In this document: positions 13,713-25,800 of the stretch, one piece after another | Layout: every line of letters begins with the position of its first letter | Numbering within the stretch: position 1 is the first letter of the stretch | Source: Apostichopus japonicus | Lineage: Eukaryota > Echinodermata > Holothuroidea > Aspidochirotida > Stichopodidae | DNA length: 64,000 nt | Assembly (NCBI RefSeq): GCF_037975245.1 | Contig: NC_092580.1 | Span: 13,051,501 to 13,115,500, forward strand | Direction of reading: 5' to 3' | Translations under genes and position numbers: made by a program | The notes under the pieces: model-generated | Seen by the model: the letters and a program-made list of their open reading frames with translations, nothing else | What the model was told of the DNA's origin: nothing | Databases searched by the model: none

Positions 13713-15749
13713 TAAACCGTTGAACCAAGTATACTGAGAGTGTTGTATGAGCCTAACTAAAGTACACACTTTCTTAAGTATCCATAAGTATCCATTAGTA
13801 TCCATATGTCTTTTTTTAGCTTCTCTTGTTTTCTCCCTTTTCTCTCTTTTGCTTCTTCCTTGAATAAAATAAATATTTTAAATATAATATTTAATCAATA
13901 ACTTAATTTAAGCAAACTATTCCGTCCGAAAAAAATTGGCTAACCATAAAACCACAACTGCTGCTCGCAGATTTTTTTTTTTGGCAACGTGTGGTCAGAG
14001 ACGTAGCTTTAAGGGGGTGTGGAGTGTCTCACACACCTCACCCCCCCCCCCCCCTCATCACACGAACCTAGCAAAGTCCCTACGTGTGGGTTTAGATTTT
14101 TATACTCGGATAACAAGCACTAGACACGTCTTCTTTCTTTAAGATTCTTAAAGGGATACCTGACTGCCAGACAATATAACACTTACCCTAAATTGAATTT
14201 GTAAATGTTCGACAGTGTTAATTGGGAACGTCAGCAAAATATCTTGTTCCTAAGTCAATACATGTGTAATTGAGTGTAACCTGTGTTTGGCTATATGGCT
14301 AAACATTAAGTTACTCCACGAAAAAGGACCACAGTAGGTATTGTCTGTAATATCATCATGGTATATGGTCTTCAAATGCTTTAGTTTCCCCAACCATAAT
14401 CTTCTTATCGATTTTGAAAGGCGTACACATTTGGAATGTTTGTTCATTTTTTTAAATATATTTTTAAATGTATATATATTATATTTTTTTAAATTATTTA
14501 AAATTTCATCTAAATGTAAGGTTTTTGTGGCAATATCCTTTTCCTCTGTGTATAAAATGATTTCCATATATGATTAAGAAAAAAGTCATTTACAGTTCAA
14601 TTGCTATGATGACGTCATTCACCCTACTGTTGCCAGATGCATTTACACAAAAAACAATCACAAATTTGACAAATTCGTATCAACGCCATACAAAGTAGTA
14701 TGAAGACGTTGTTATCACCTAAAAGGGACATAAAAACAATTAAAAATAAATTATCCAGCAGTTTGTTAAGAAATCAACTTCAGCTACCGGAATATTCCTT
14801 AAATGCAGCTAACTGTGAGAAAAATGTACTTCTTGAACACAAAAATGCAAAGATTATTGCGGTAAAACGTTTCCAATAACACACGTCGTTTTGGTTTGAT
14901 CGTTGGTATTGTGTTTGTCATAAAAAACATGCACTTGGCTCGTGGTGTCATGATACATAGATTATAACATGCAAATTCTGAACAATATGGATTAACGTGG
15001 TGTCTTTTTTTTTTTGTTATGAATATCTCATCGGAAGCAATTACCTTGGCAAATTTAAGATGACATTATATATAAACAAATGGAAAAGTTGATTATAATT
15101 GACTCCGAACAGGGAAAGATGAAAATGAATATTGTCACGTGATTATGAACGCGAAGTGACAGACGCTTTACTATAGCCTGCACACCTCATTATTACAGTT
15201 AGGTATTATATATAAGTTAACGCTATTTCCGAAGGAAACTAATTATCATATGAACAATAGAACGAAAGTTTCCACCGCGTGTTATACACCCTTCACAAAA
15301 GAAGAACATTTCCTATGGATAGTTTGCGAGTGAAGAACTGGATAATTGGGTGCCCAAGACAGTGGCATGCAGTTAAAGGGAAAGCTCGAATTGTAACAAA
15401 ACTGAATTGGATGAAATTTGTTCTAACATGTTCAAATGAGATTTCCTATTTATTTCCAATCTTGTCAAAATTGTATAATTGTGTGGGTTTTTTTTCACTG
15501 TGGCATTGGTAGTAAAGTAAAAGAAATAAACTGTTTCTTCTTTAACCCGGTTATACATGAATATGCCAATTTAGTGTAAACATGGAAACGATATACCGAT
15601 ATGGTATACGATCACAACATATAATAATGAAATGGCCTCAAGATCTTGCCGTCAATACATATGGTATATATTAGTCCTCGAACGAAAGAATCCTACCAAC
15701 ATAAAGCTAAGTCAGCAATCCTATTATGATATAAAGACTACTACATACA
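13713..15749. other. No gene recognised
   Basis: It contains an 11-bp triplicate (AGTATCCATA type) near 13774-13806, a C run near 14041-14054 and a TGACGTCA palindrome at 14610. Open frames at 14250-14577 on both strands are AT-rich and look random. Confidence 0.55.
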
Positions 15750-15832
15750 CACACACATATATATATACATAAATATATATCAATATATATATCAATATAT
15801 ATATTGTATATATATATATATATATATATGTA
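15750..15832. repeat. Mixed (CA)/(TA)-rich microsatellite
   Basis: A short ACACAC run is followed by interrupted TATA with CAATATATAT iterations. Confidence 0.85.
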
Positions 15833-18800
15833 TATACACTAGACGCTTCACTGGGCAATTTCTGCATGCAATCTCCCATACGTTATTGCAGTGCCCCTTT
15901 AGCCAATCTATTTATTAATGTTGTGTAGTTGTTTAATGAACCGTTCATGTGTAGTCGTAGTAGTGTCTACATAAGCCCGCAGGCTTTTCATTTCATTATG
16001 AAACGAACCACATCTATACGTAACATGTTTACAATATGTCTGTATATAAATCTTGAATGAATATTACAGCTCGCACACCTGTCATTATTAACAGAAATAT
16101 CTCATTTGGAGCATCCAGTTTGATTAAACTTCATTATTAGTAGCATTTCCATGAAAAGCAACAACAGAGAATCACAGAAGGCTGGGCAAATAGATAGTAC
16201 ATGATGAGGTCAGATTTACAATTGATGGTTTGTCACTCATTGTGCAAATACTGTACCATGTTATATGTATGCTTAAAATCAACCTTGTTAATCCACGTGG
16301 TTAAAAACACACAAAACAGTACCGGTAAGTCTTCTGCTATACAAATATAATTTCTGCTCCCTGTATACCATGCACGTTTCTGCATGTCGTACAAAAGGTG
16401 AATATACTTTACTTTACTATAAGGTTTCAATTAAACTGGACGTAGGCCTACTTACATCACGGAGCAATCTATAGAACGTATGTATGGATTTTTCTGGAGG
16501 TCAGCAGGGTGGGGAGGCTGGTGGAATATGTTTGACGTGAAGCAGAGATTCAGTTTACACGAAAAACTAATTAAAATCTATCATCACCTTTTTAAAGCGG
16601 TCTTCTCCATCTTCCGAAATGGACATTATTTACTGATTTTCTTACGTATATTATACGGAAACTTCGAATGAAGGTAGAACTCGGCCGTTTCCCAACATCC
16701 TCACCCTCCTCTCCCTCCCCTCCCTCCCCCTCCCCTCCCCTCGCAACCCGGTCTACATTGCCTATATCGTACGGTTCTCTCATACACAGACCTCAGAGAA
16801 ACTTGCATACACAGCACACGACGCTACATTCTGGAATAATTACTAACGCCATAAGAATGAATATCCTTTCAGCCTTTTATTTCTTTTGCATTTCCTATAA
16901 CTTAGCATGATAATGCATTACGTAATTAGCTTGATATTGCATTTATCAGATAATGCATTTAAAAAGGCGCAGTCTATTATCCACGTGGCCAATTTTAATT
17001 AAGTCTGTTTTATCGAACTTGTTTGGAAGAAGAATATGATTAAAAGTTCACAGAAAGTTGACCTCGTCATATAAGGTATACTCCGTATATACTTCACATA
17101 CACACGTATACATGCTTTATGAAGAGTAGCACAAAACTATAACAGAGGATATACCATTAAGAACGCACCAATTTAATGTTGCATGGATCAGACCAGTTAA
17201 AGATCTATTACCTTTCTATGCTATACTGATAGAATAGCAAACATATATATAGTCCATTCACTTCAGCGATGATGACACACCATATAATAAATTCTATCGC
17301 ATCACTGACTCAATATTGATATTTCACACTAAGCGTTCAAAATGTTACACATGTACTACCGGGCTACCTCAATGAAATATTGATTTTTTTCCAGGGAGCT
17401 GGAAAAATAACGAATCATTGAAAACACGTGGTATACAAAGCCGTCAACCTTCCATAAACATATACATACGCCGGCGGTTATTTCAATGTAAAGAAGAAGA
17501 ATAAAGCCTATATTCACAGTGGTACGAAACAGTGGCGACATTGCCTTTGAAAATGACAACGAGAAGTAACTATACACGCCAAATGAATTACATGAGTTGA
17601 TGGGGGACAGTAGAGACAGAGAGGATTCGTAGTAGGAATTTGTTGTATCCTCCCCTCCCTTCTCCACCCTATCCCCACCCCTCCCACTCTACCCCCATGC
17701 CCCCCCCCCCCTCCGTCTGACCACTCCTCCCGTCCGTGGACTCCTTGCATTGGTTCGTCGAAGTGTTTACTATATCTATAAATAAAGCTTTACGACTTCC
17801 GCACCTTTCAACTTCGTTCTGATCATATCCCCAACCCTCTCCACCTCCCCGCCCCTACCTTCCACTACCCTCCCTCCACCATTCTGCATAACAAGTCTCG
17901 ATATATATATATATTCGCAGCAGTTTTGTTCCGAAAGTCAGATCTGCACTGAATTATCAAATCTACCCTTATAATATAACAGTCAGACAATATATAAAAC
18001 ATGGCATGATAGTCAATAAAACGTATACCCATGCACATGACGCTCACAATGCATTTGCAGTGTATAGGCTAGTTGTAGACTGTTGGTATATTTATAATTT
18101 GTCCATTATTGAAGAATAAGAAAATATTTGCTTTCCTTTACTATGGAGTAACAAAAATAAATATATATAAATCAGATGAATAAAATCAGTCAATAAATAA
18201 TCAAATAAATGTATAATTAGACAAAGTAAATAACAGTATAGTACAAATATACTGCTAGTCACAGATTGGCCTTATTTCATGTTGATTTTTGAGAGTTTAA
18301 GGAGGAGAAAGCACATAAATATCTTTCTTAAAGCATCGCCGTGACTTGATTTGCGATCTAACTGCCTACGTGCACAATTGTACAAGCTGTGTCATTCTAA
18401 CTTAAATTTCACAAACGTGGGAATATTTGAAAAGGGTCATGCGTACTTTATCAGAGATGATCTTTCAATATTATACGATAATATCCCAAATGGGAACATC
18501 TGTGACCTCGTGACAACATGCGGTGAAAACGATGTTGGTTTTCCTTATGTTTTATATACATATTATATGATTGTTACTATTATTATTGCTATGATTATAT
18601 TTCTTGCCCCAAGTCGTTTTTGTTTCTTAAGTCTATACTGTTACAGCGTATGTGATATAACACAATAACACAAGTCAATTGAACCATGGGTAGTCTTTAG
18701 TACTAGGAATTGGTATAACATCGGTGAATCACGCCGAGAAGATATTACTAAATGTTGATTTTTATCTTCTTTGTTTTTAGATAATGTCGTTCTAGAAAAC

Positions 18801-19254
18801 AGACCATGGTTATGTAGGCCAACATCGAAACAAAATGGCTGTCTTATAAATTCATAATTTTTATCTGATATTTTGTTTACCATCATTTTTATCCCTACAG
18901 AAAGAAAAAAAAACTTAATTGCAAATTTTTGATTTCCAGTTTGAATTTACAATAAATAGGAATAAAGGGAAAAGCAGTAAATAATACCATACTTATATGT
19001 AAAAAGGTCACCTTTGTCGATATCCAAAATCAAATGTCTCCATTAAGCTGATATGCTTATCACAACTTCTTCTATCTCCTCATGTTCCCCTTCTATTTTG
19101 TTATATATTTTTTTGGCCCCTGCAGTATAGTCAATCTTAACAGGAATAAGCAGGAAAGATACCATAAAGAAACTGCTTATATCAAAGTCTTTGTTAAGGT
19201 AAATGTATCTAGAATTAGTGACTTTTAACCGTTCCGATCATATATCTGGATCTG
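15833..19254. other. No gene recognised
   Basis: AT-rich with C-rich patches at 16690-16745, 17650-17715 and 17828-17880. The open stretch at 18351-18668 has no recognisable domain and no splice or start context that would support it. Confidence 0.55.
16696..16742. repeat. Polypyrimidine C/T tract
   Basis: A nearly pure C/T stretch of CCTCCCC type, so a G/A tract on the other strand. It can form H-DNA or G-quadruplex-like structures. Confidence 0.8.
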
Positions 19255-19680
19255 CATGTCGTGTATTGTAAGAGGGCTATAACGTAAATTAATTGGGCTT
19301 TGGCGTAAAATCTGAGGGGTTTGGCGTAAAATGAGAGAACTTTGGCGTAGCCAAACTATAGCAGCCTCTGTCTTGTATTTAACGGGGTTTCCCGTAAAAT
19401 GCAGTGGGACTTTGGCGTAAATTTGGTGGGCTCTATCGTGTCGATTTTTCATAGCATGCATCTGTTGTGTATACTGCAGAGGGCGTACATTTATAGTGGG
19501 CTGTGTGGAAAATATATGGTGGCCTTTGTCGTGTCGATCTGCGTGATATAGCAGCATCTGTTGTATATTTTATGGGATTTGGCGTAAATTTAGCGGGCTT
19601 TTGACGTACACTTGGTAGTCTTTGGCGTTTCGCAACTGTTTTAGACGCAACTTTGACATAAGCTTTCGAACGCACTTTTA
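19255..19680. repeat. Degenerate ~22-bp tandem array with TTTGGCGTAAA core
   Basis: GGGCTTTGGCGTAAA-like words recur about every 21-24 bp from 19275, mixed with related TTTGTCGTGTCGAT and CATCTGTTGTGTAT variants. Two overlapping minus-strand frames stay open across much of the array because the unit lacks stops, giving RQSP/RQTP-type repeats. I do not regard these as genes. Confidence 0.7.
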
Positions 19681-20329
19681 AGTATATCAGAAACAGGTGG
19701 ACAAAACAAGGAGGAGAGGCAATGAAATAGTCCAGACATTTTCAGCTCCTTTGCCACGAACATATAACCTAGTCCATATACTTATATATATAATATGCAG
19801 CTGCCTGGACTTGTGTACAACAATTATATTGAAACAAGCAGTGTCTGTCACTGGTATACAAGTCTAATTAGCCTTCTATGACGCTATTGTTGTTATCTTT
19901 TGTTCTAGTTATTACTCATAGCCAACATACAACGTACATCAACTAACTGTTGTGTATTGTTGTTTTTTTTTACCAGCTTACACTGAAACAAAGAAGTGTG
20001 GTTCATAAATAATACAATAAGTATGAGGAAACCCAGACTTGAAGTATAATACACTAATTTTAAGAGACACCGATTCTATATAATGTGCTCACTTTCAAAT
20101 TTACATAGTAATTTTCGTCTATAATACTCCTTCAATATACAACGCTATATGTAACCACTCTGTCAAGCGTGTTTCCAATCGTACCGTCTGCGTTAATATA
20201 TGCAGTCAGCTCAATTTACCTCTAAGTACGTGACAAGAATTTACCTTTATATATTATACTATATACGTACAGGTAAAATAAATATGTAGATTATAAGGAT
20301 AACCTCTTTTAACGGGTCATCTTTAACTC

Positions 20330-20330
<1 letters not shown>

Positions 20331-20394
<64 letters not shown>

Positions 20395-20406
20395 TATATA
20401 TATATA
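20331..20406. repeat. (TA)n microsatellite
   Basis: A TA run with one AAATA interruption. Confidence 0.95.
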
Positions 20407-20894
20407 GTACGGTATATAGTATACACATACTTACAGCGAGTACTTTAATTAAATCACAAAACGTGTACAAGATGATATCAGTTACTAATGTAAGAATAAC
20501 AATCCAATATAGAAAGTCATTTCAGCAAAGTTTAATATTATCTTGGGCATCCACCGATCTCGTAACCTTATCCACAGAGGAAATAATTTAGTTGCATGCA
20601 CCCCCTACACGTATCATATGACAGGCTAAAGTCACTTGACATGACACGGAGGGAATTAAGCTACATTCTTGTTACTTGTAGTAATAATTGCCTGCCTAAT
20701 TTACGGTCAATGTAAATGCCACTGTTGGGCTAGTGGATAGGTAGTTGAAGCTTTGGAAAGCTGTTACTTAGACAGGAATATAATTCACTCGCTTTCTTCT
20801 TTTTTATTAACAATGAAATCGTGTTAAGAGTAGAAACTAACTGCACATCTTATGATCCTTTTACATGCACGAGGGGGTTCGTTCTACCATGAAC

Positions 20895-20932
20895 GCAACT
20901 CACCTCTGCATTGAATTAATTTAGTGGCTTTA

Positions 20933-20999
<67 letters not shown>

Positions 21000-21036
21000 C
21001 AACTCACCTCTGCATTGAATTAATTTAGTGGCTTTA

Positions 21037-21077
<41 letters not shown>
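20895..21077. repeat. Duplicated 41-bp unit, each followed by (TA)n
   Basis: GCAACTCACCTCTGCATTG...GGCTTTAGTA is identical at 20895-20935 and 20999-21039. The first copy is followed by about 60 bp of TA and the second by about 36 bp. This looks like one duplication of unit plus microsatellite with different later expansion. Confidence 0.9.
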
Positions 21078-21079
<2 letters not shown>

Positions 21080-21372
21080 CCGACGCGGATTAAAATAATC
21101 CGAATTTCTAAAACTTCTGCTCAATTCAGCAGAAATCAGTAAGTCGCTTTGCCTTTACAACCATGCCGACATCGTCCTTATAAAATAGTTTCAATTCCTG
21201 CTACTCCTTGTCACTTTCGGTGATCATGCACTGAAGAAGAGCTAGTTTTGCTCGAAAGCTCTGCAAAAACCAAACATTGGCTGTTTTACTTCCAATCACT
21301 TACCTAATTCTATTATTGTATCTCACTCGAGATCCAGCCTTTCTCTAAATGCAGCATAGTTTTTCCGTTATT

Positions 21373-21375
<3 letters not shown>
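21080..21375. repeat. Probable dispersed-repeat fragment with hammerhead-like core
   Basis: The segment between two (TA)n tracts contains CTGAAGA (21231-21237), a GAGC/GCTC stem (21239-21242 with 21250-21253) and GAAA (21254-21257). That order matches the conserved core of hammerhead ribozymes, which Penelope-like elements are known to carry. No U-H cleavage site with a stem III partner is visible downstream, so it is at best a decayed copy. Confidence 0.35.

Positions 21376-21418
<43 letters not shown>
21376..21418. repeat. (TA)n microsatellite
   Basis: A TA run of about 43 bp. Confidence 0.95.
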
Positions 21419-21419
<1 letters not shown>

Positions 21420-21858
21420 CAACCAAAAAAAAATGAGGAATCGAACCAAACTTCAGCTTCCTGTAAGAATTTAGCAATATAAATACGTTAAAAGAAGGTA
21501 ATAACCATTAAGACTTGTACACATTTTCTCGATTCTGTACGGCTTGAATCTTTCCGGGCACCTAATCAGTTTCTATTCATTGTCTTAATACAAGACGATA
21601 TCTTACATCTAAAGACCTTAATCGCTGATTACTGCTTAGATGATTGTCTTAATGAAGTTGTATATAGCTACTTCCACTGCATGAGTGTACGATGTTAGAG
21701 AAGCATCCAGTGAGTAACACTGGTATTAGTATTTAACCTCATATTATGAGTAATTTGGAAAATTATCAAACAAATCGACTTTTGTTTCATTATGGCATTG
21801 TAACATGATTAGTCAAGCTAGCAAAATACATTGCCATGGTAGTTCTGTTTAAACAGCG

Positions 21859-21859
<1 letters not shown>

Positions 21860-21908
<49 letters not shown>

Positions 21909-21944
21909 GATATATATGATATATATATATATATGATATATATG

Positions 21945-21987
<43 letters not shown>

Positions 21988-22013
21988 CATACATACATAC
22001 ATACATACATATA
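21860..22013. repeat. Compound (TA)n / GATATA / (CATA)n microsatellite
   Basis: TA repeats are interrupted by GATATATAT words and end in six CATA units. Confidence 0.95.
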
Positions 22014-22204
22014 CAAAATATCTGCTCAAAAGCTACTGCTTTCATGTGATTCATGCTGTTTAAATATGCATTATTCAGTAAACGCTTTTAGTTCACTATG
22101 TAATGTCTTTCTACCCGTATATACATTTTGATTTTTATTAAATCATTTTAAAATCGACATTCGGTACTTTTCAGTTTGTTTACACCTACACTCTTTGTCT
22201 AAAT

Positions 22205-22465
22205 ATTTACATGTCATCATACCTACATTCTAAAAATCAGTTTTGTAATCTGTTTTCATCTGTACTCTGAGTTCTTCTATCTCTTCATAAACCTGCTCTC
22301 TGAAATGTTTTTGAACCACTTCATACCTGTCCCTGCACTCTGAGGTGTTATGTCTCTATATCTGCACCTTTTGTGTTGTAATCCTTCCTACAAACTAACA
22401 TCTTTAATCTCCTCATACGTATCATTGTACCTTGTTAATCTCTTTACCCATATACACTCTTAGTT
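22205..22465. repeat. Degenerate pyrimidine-rich repeat (~30-40 bp period)
   Basis: Variants of CTTCATACCTGCACTCTGA followed by TTTTGTAATCT recur roughly every 30-40 bp, about seven times. Similarity is loose and the unit boundary is uncertain. Confidence 0.45.
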
Positions 22466-22627
22466 TTTGGGGGAGTTGAGTTGGTTGGGAACAAGTTACA
22501 GCCGAAATAGTGAACCATTTCAAACAATTTACAATTTAGAGATTGGATCATATACCAGCTGAGAATATTCCATATGTACATTACCTATGAAATCACATAA
22601 AGCCAACCTATACGAAGTTGGTATGGT

Positions 22628-22819
22628 TTCTCTCTATTGTCATTTATAGAACAATGATTATATTCAATATATGCTAAAAAATGACACAAACAAAGCAAGA
22701 CTTTGTGTGAATCGCGATCAAATACCTGATCGCGATTCACACAAAGTCTTGCTTTGTTTGTGTCATTTTTTAGCATATATTGAATATAATCATTGTTCTA
22801 TAAATGACAATAGAGAGAA
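22628..22819. repeat. Perfect inverted repeat: two 93-bp arms, 6-bp loop
   Basis: Bases 22628-22720 are the exact reverse complement of 22727-22819, checked base by base, leaving the loop AATACC. Transcribed from either strand it would fold into a long uninterrupted hairpin. The arms share no obvious similarity with other repeats in the window, and I see no target-site duplication at the borders. A foldback element, an endogenous hairpin-RNA source, or an assembly or palindrome artefact are all possible. Confidence 0.9.
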
Positions 22820-25800
22820 GGAATTTGAAGTGTTTTACCACAGTGTTGAGAGTTACAACCGTCAAGGGACTACATTTTTAGAAATTATAAGCTAGATCGA
22901 ATTTGGTGGGAAAATCAGATGAAATTTATACGAATACGCAATTCGACCTATACCCCATAATATCGGGAGAATATAACATTTATCACGGTATCTAACATAC
23001 TGTTTGTAATAAACTTCAATGTAACATTATGTGATACCTCCTGTGTATAGAAACAGCAAACACAAATCCCCAAATCACAAAACTAATACTCATCTAATTT
23101 CATTATTCCCCTCTTTGTACCCCAGCCACCCTGCTTAGATGATTCCATTGAGGACTGCAAAATCGTCTCCAAAGGTTCTGTTTCAGCCAAGCAAAACACT
23201 GTTTACGAAATATCCTTACATGAAATGAAAGCTAGAAACTGTTTTTTTTTTCCTTCTGATTCTGTAAATACCGAGTGAACGTGCATAATATTTTACATTG
23301 AGTTTGAACAACATAAGTAACACTGCCAATTCTAATCCAATGATATATACCATAAATGGGGATCCATTTTGAATAAATTAGCATTTTGTGGAATTCTAGA
23401 ATCAGTGTCAGTAGTAATCTCAGTCTCTTCTCCTCTCTTTGTTTTGTGAATAAATCTAAGGATATCATAGATTGACCAATAACATTTTTACTTAGAAATA
23501 ATCGATGTATTATTATATTTAAGTTACCAGATATCGGCTGTAATAAGCAAAGATAACTGTTGTAAGATGTTCCATAAAGAAACTCACTTTCAGACGATTA
23601 TTTATTGAAAATTGGGATATTGTTACACTTTTGTTTTTCCTGTCTGTTGCTTGTAATAATATATTTATATATCATTGGCTCGCGTTTATCACAAACAGCA
23701 GAATTAAACAGTTTTAGCACCCAGACCATAAAGCCTGGATCCTCGGTCGCCCCAATGACACACTAATCTATAGGATGAACATAAGAGTCGAATTACATAA
23801 TAAATATGCATTAGATACTCATTAAGGTCAAGTTGTGTTGGTTTGCATCTGCTGGGTGCCTAGTATGTGTAGCTGAAATAAATTTGTGATAGAACAGATT
23901 TTGATTAAAGAGTTAATTAGAATTTCATAAATCATACATTAACATTATACTTTTTATGTCTCGAACGGTGAGTGATGGCGACAGCTTCCTCTCAATGTTG
24001 TCTCAAAGGTGCCTTTCAGAGAATTTACAGATATGAAAGCTTACATATTTTAAACCAATATAACATAAATAAGCACAACTAATAAAAATTGAAACGAAAA
24101 GTGTCGAAAAATGAGCAAGTGATACAAGTTCAGTTTGGTTGGATGAGGGGTTAGGTGTACAGTGGAGCTGTATGGCTTAATCTCAATAAATTAGCGATAA
24201 GGCCTACATCTAGTACCTATCGGTGAAGCTTACATTATCCAAGATAGAGACATGAATCGCCAAATTTTCCACCTATAATCCATACAGGAGGAACAATTTC
24301 GAACTCCTCCTCCTCCTCCACCACCCCCTCCCCCTTTCCCCATAACGGTCCGCTACGGACATGCCAGTTTATAGTTTGTATAGGTATATGAAGTCCATAT
24401 ACCTACGTATGAAGCTGTTTTCCTTCCGTGTAACTTGTGAGATCAACAAGGAAACTAAAACCAGTCAAATCAACCAGGTTGTTTCAATTTATCCAGCGAA
24501 CGAGACGTCTTGACAATATAAAAATCGCTTGCAGCGTTTTTCTACAGAGAAATAGGACAACCATTGACCTGGGATGATAAAAATGTAGTTTCAGTTCGGA
24601 GGTTTGCCTAGTAGGCCTACATTCCTTTGCAAAGTTATTTATATTCGTCTTAGGCTTCTTCTTTATTGGTCGAAATATTCCGTATTGGATAACTTTTTGA
24701 ACTAGTTATATTTTACCTATATACCCACCCCCCCTCCCTCCATGCCTTGCTCTCACTCAAAGGTTCCTCATTAAATGTTGTCCAAGAAAAAAGGTATGTT
24801 ACGTACTCGCATGGACACTCAGACTATTTAATTAGTATGGAAAAACTATCGAAGTATTTTTTTCTCCTAATTTAATAGACGGAAATAAATCTTAGTCCAA
24901 TCGGTAAAGTCATAGTTGCCAATTTACATAGCCTTAAAAATTAAAATGAAACATTTCACCACAAATGTCATTTTGGTTCAAATAACAATATTCTAGTTAA
25001 TAGAAAAGGTTAATTATTTTTGACCCTCGATTACGACATTTATAGATGGAAAGGAATCGAAGGACGTCAATTTACATAAAAGATTCTTATACAAGAAAAT
25101 TTTTTCAGTTTAGAATGTTCAGAGACACGCTCTAGCGATTCAGAAAGTGTGTTTGTGTGCGTGTGTGTCTGTATTTGTGCGTTTGTCTCTTTGCTTTTAA
25201 TTACTTTATACATACGGTATGCGTCTGTTTTTCCTATAACATTTACCCAAAGTTACCTAAAGTATATGAAAGCGCTGAAGGGTTAGCAATTATAAATTTG
25301 GTCACATACTAAATAGTCCAATATGACGTCACGCCCTTCGAGCACTAAACAGCACACGTCATATCACCTTCAATCTCCTTACCGCCCCTTCCCCCTTCTC
25401 GCAATTCTCCTACTTTACCTTTCTTTGGATATAACATGCATTAGAAGTCGTACGCAGAGAGTTAATGCCCATGAAATCGTTTCTCCTGATAGTCCAGTCG
25501 AGCGCGAAGTAATACAGGCGTGCATGAGTTGATTAGATATATACGGTTAGTCGTTTTCAGACTTTAATCTCCACAATATCTCTTTCTTAGGGTATTGATT
25601 CTGCTGGGTTCTAATATATCACCCACACACGCCTCACTGTAATCATCCAACCAAGCTTCTTTTCTATCTTTCGGTGGTATATAAAAACAGATATATATTA
25701 AGGCACGACCTATCCCATATACTGATATATATATAAATATATGTATATACACATATATATCTTTGACTACCAAGGGAATTGGTGCAGTTTTAATTTGTAT

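Noticed and set aside
18351-18668. 105-residue plus-strand frame
   Set aside because: It has no ATG at its start, no recognisable domain and no supporting splice sites; the C-terminal part is hydrophobic because of AT-rich DNA.
19225-19675. Minus-strand Arg/Gln/Pro-rich repeat protein
   Set aside because: It follows the degenerate 22-bp array in two overlapping frames and has no independent support.
21437-21447. GGAATCGAACC, resembling a reverse tRNA B box
   Set aside because: No A box, acceptor stem or cloverleaf can be built around it.
22585-22895. Two near-identical proteins on opposite strands
   Set aside because: They result from the perfect palindrome at 22628-22819; neither has coding support.
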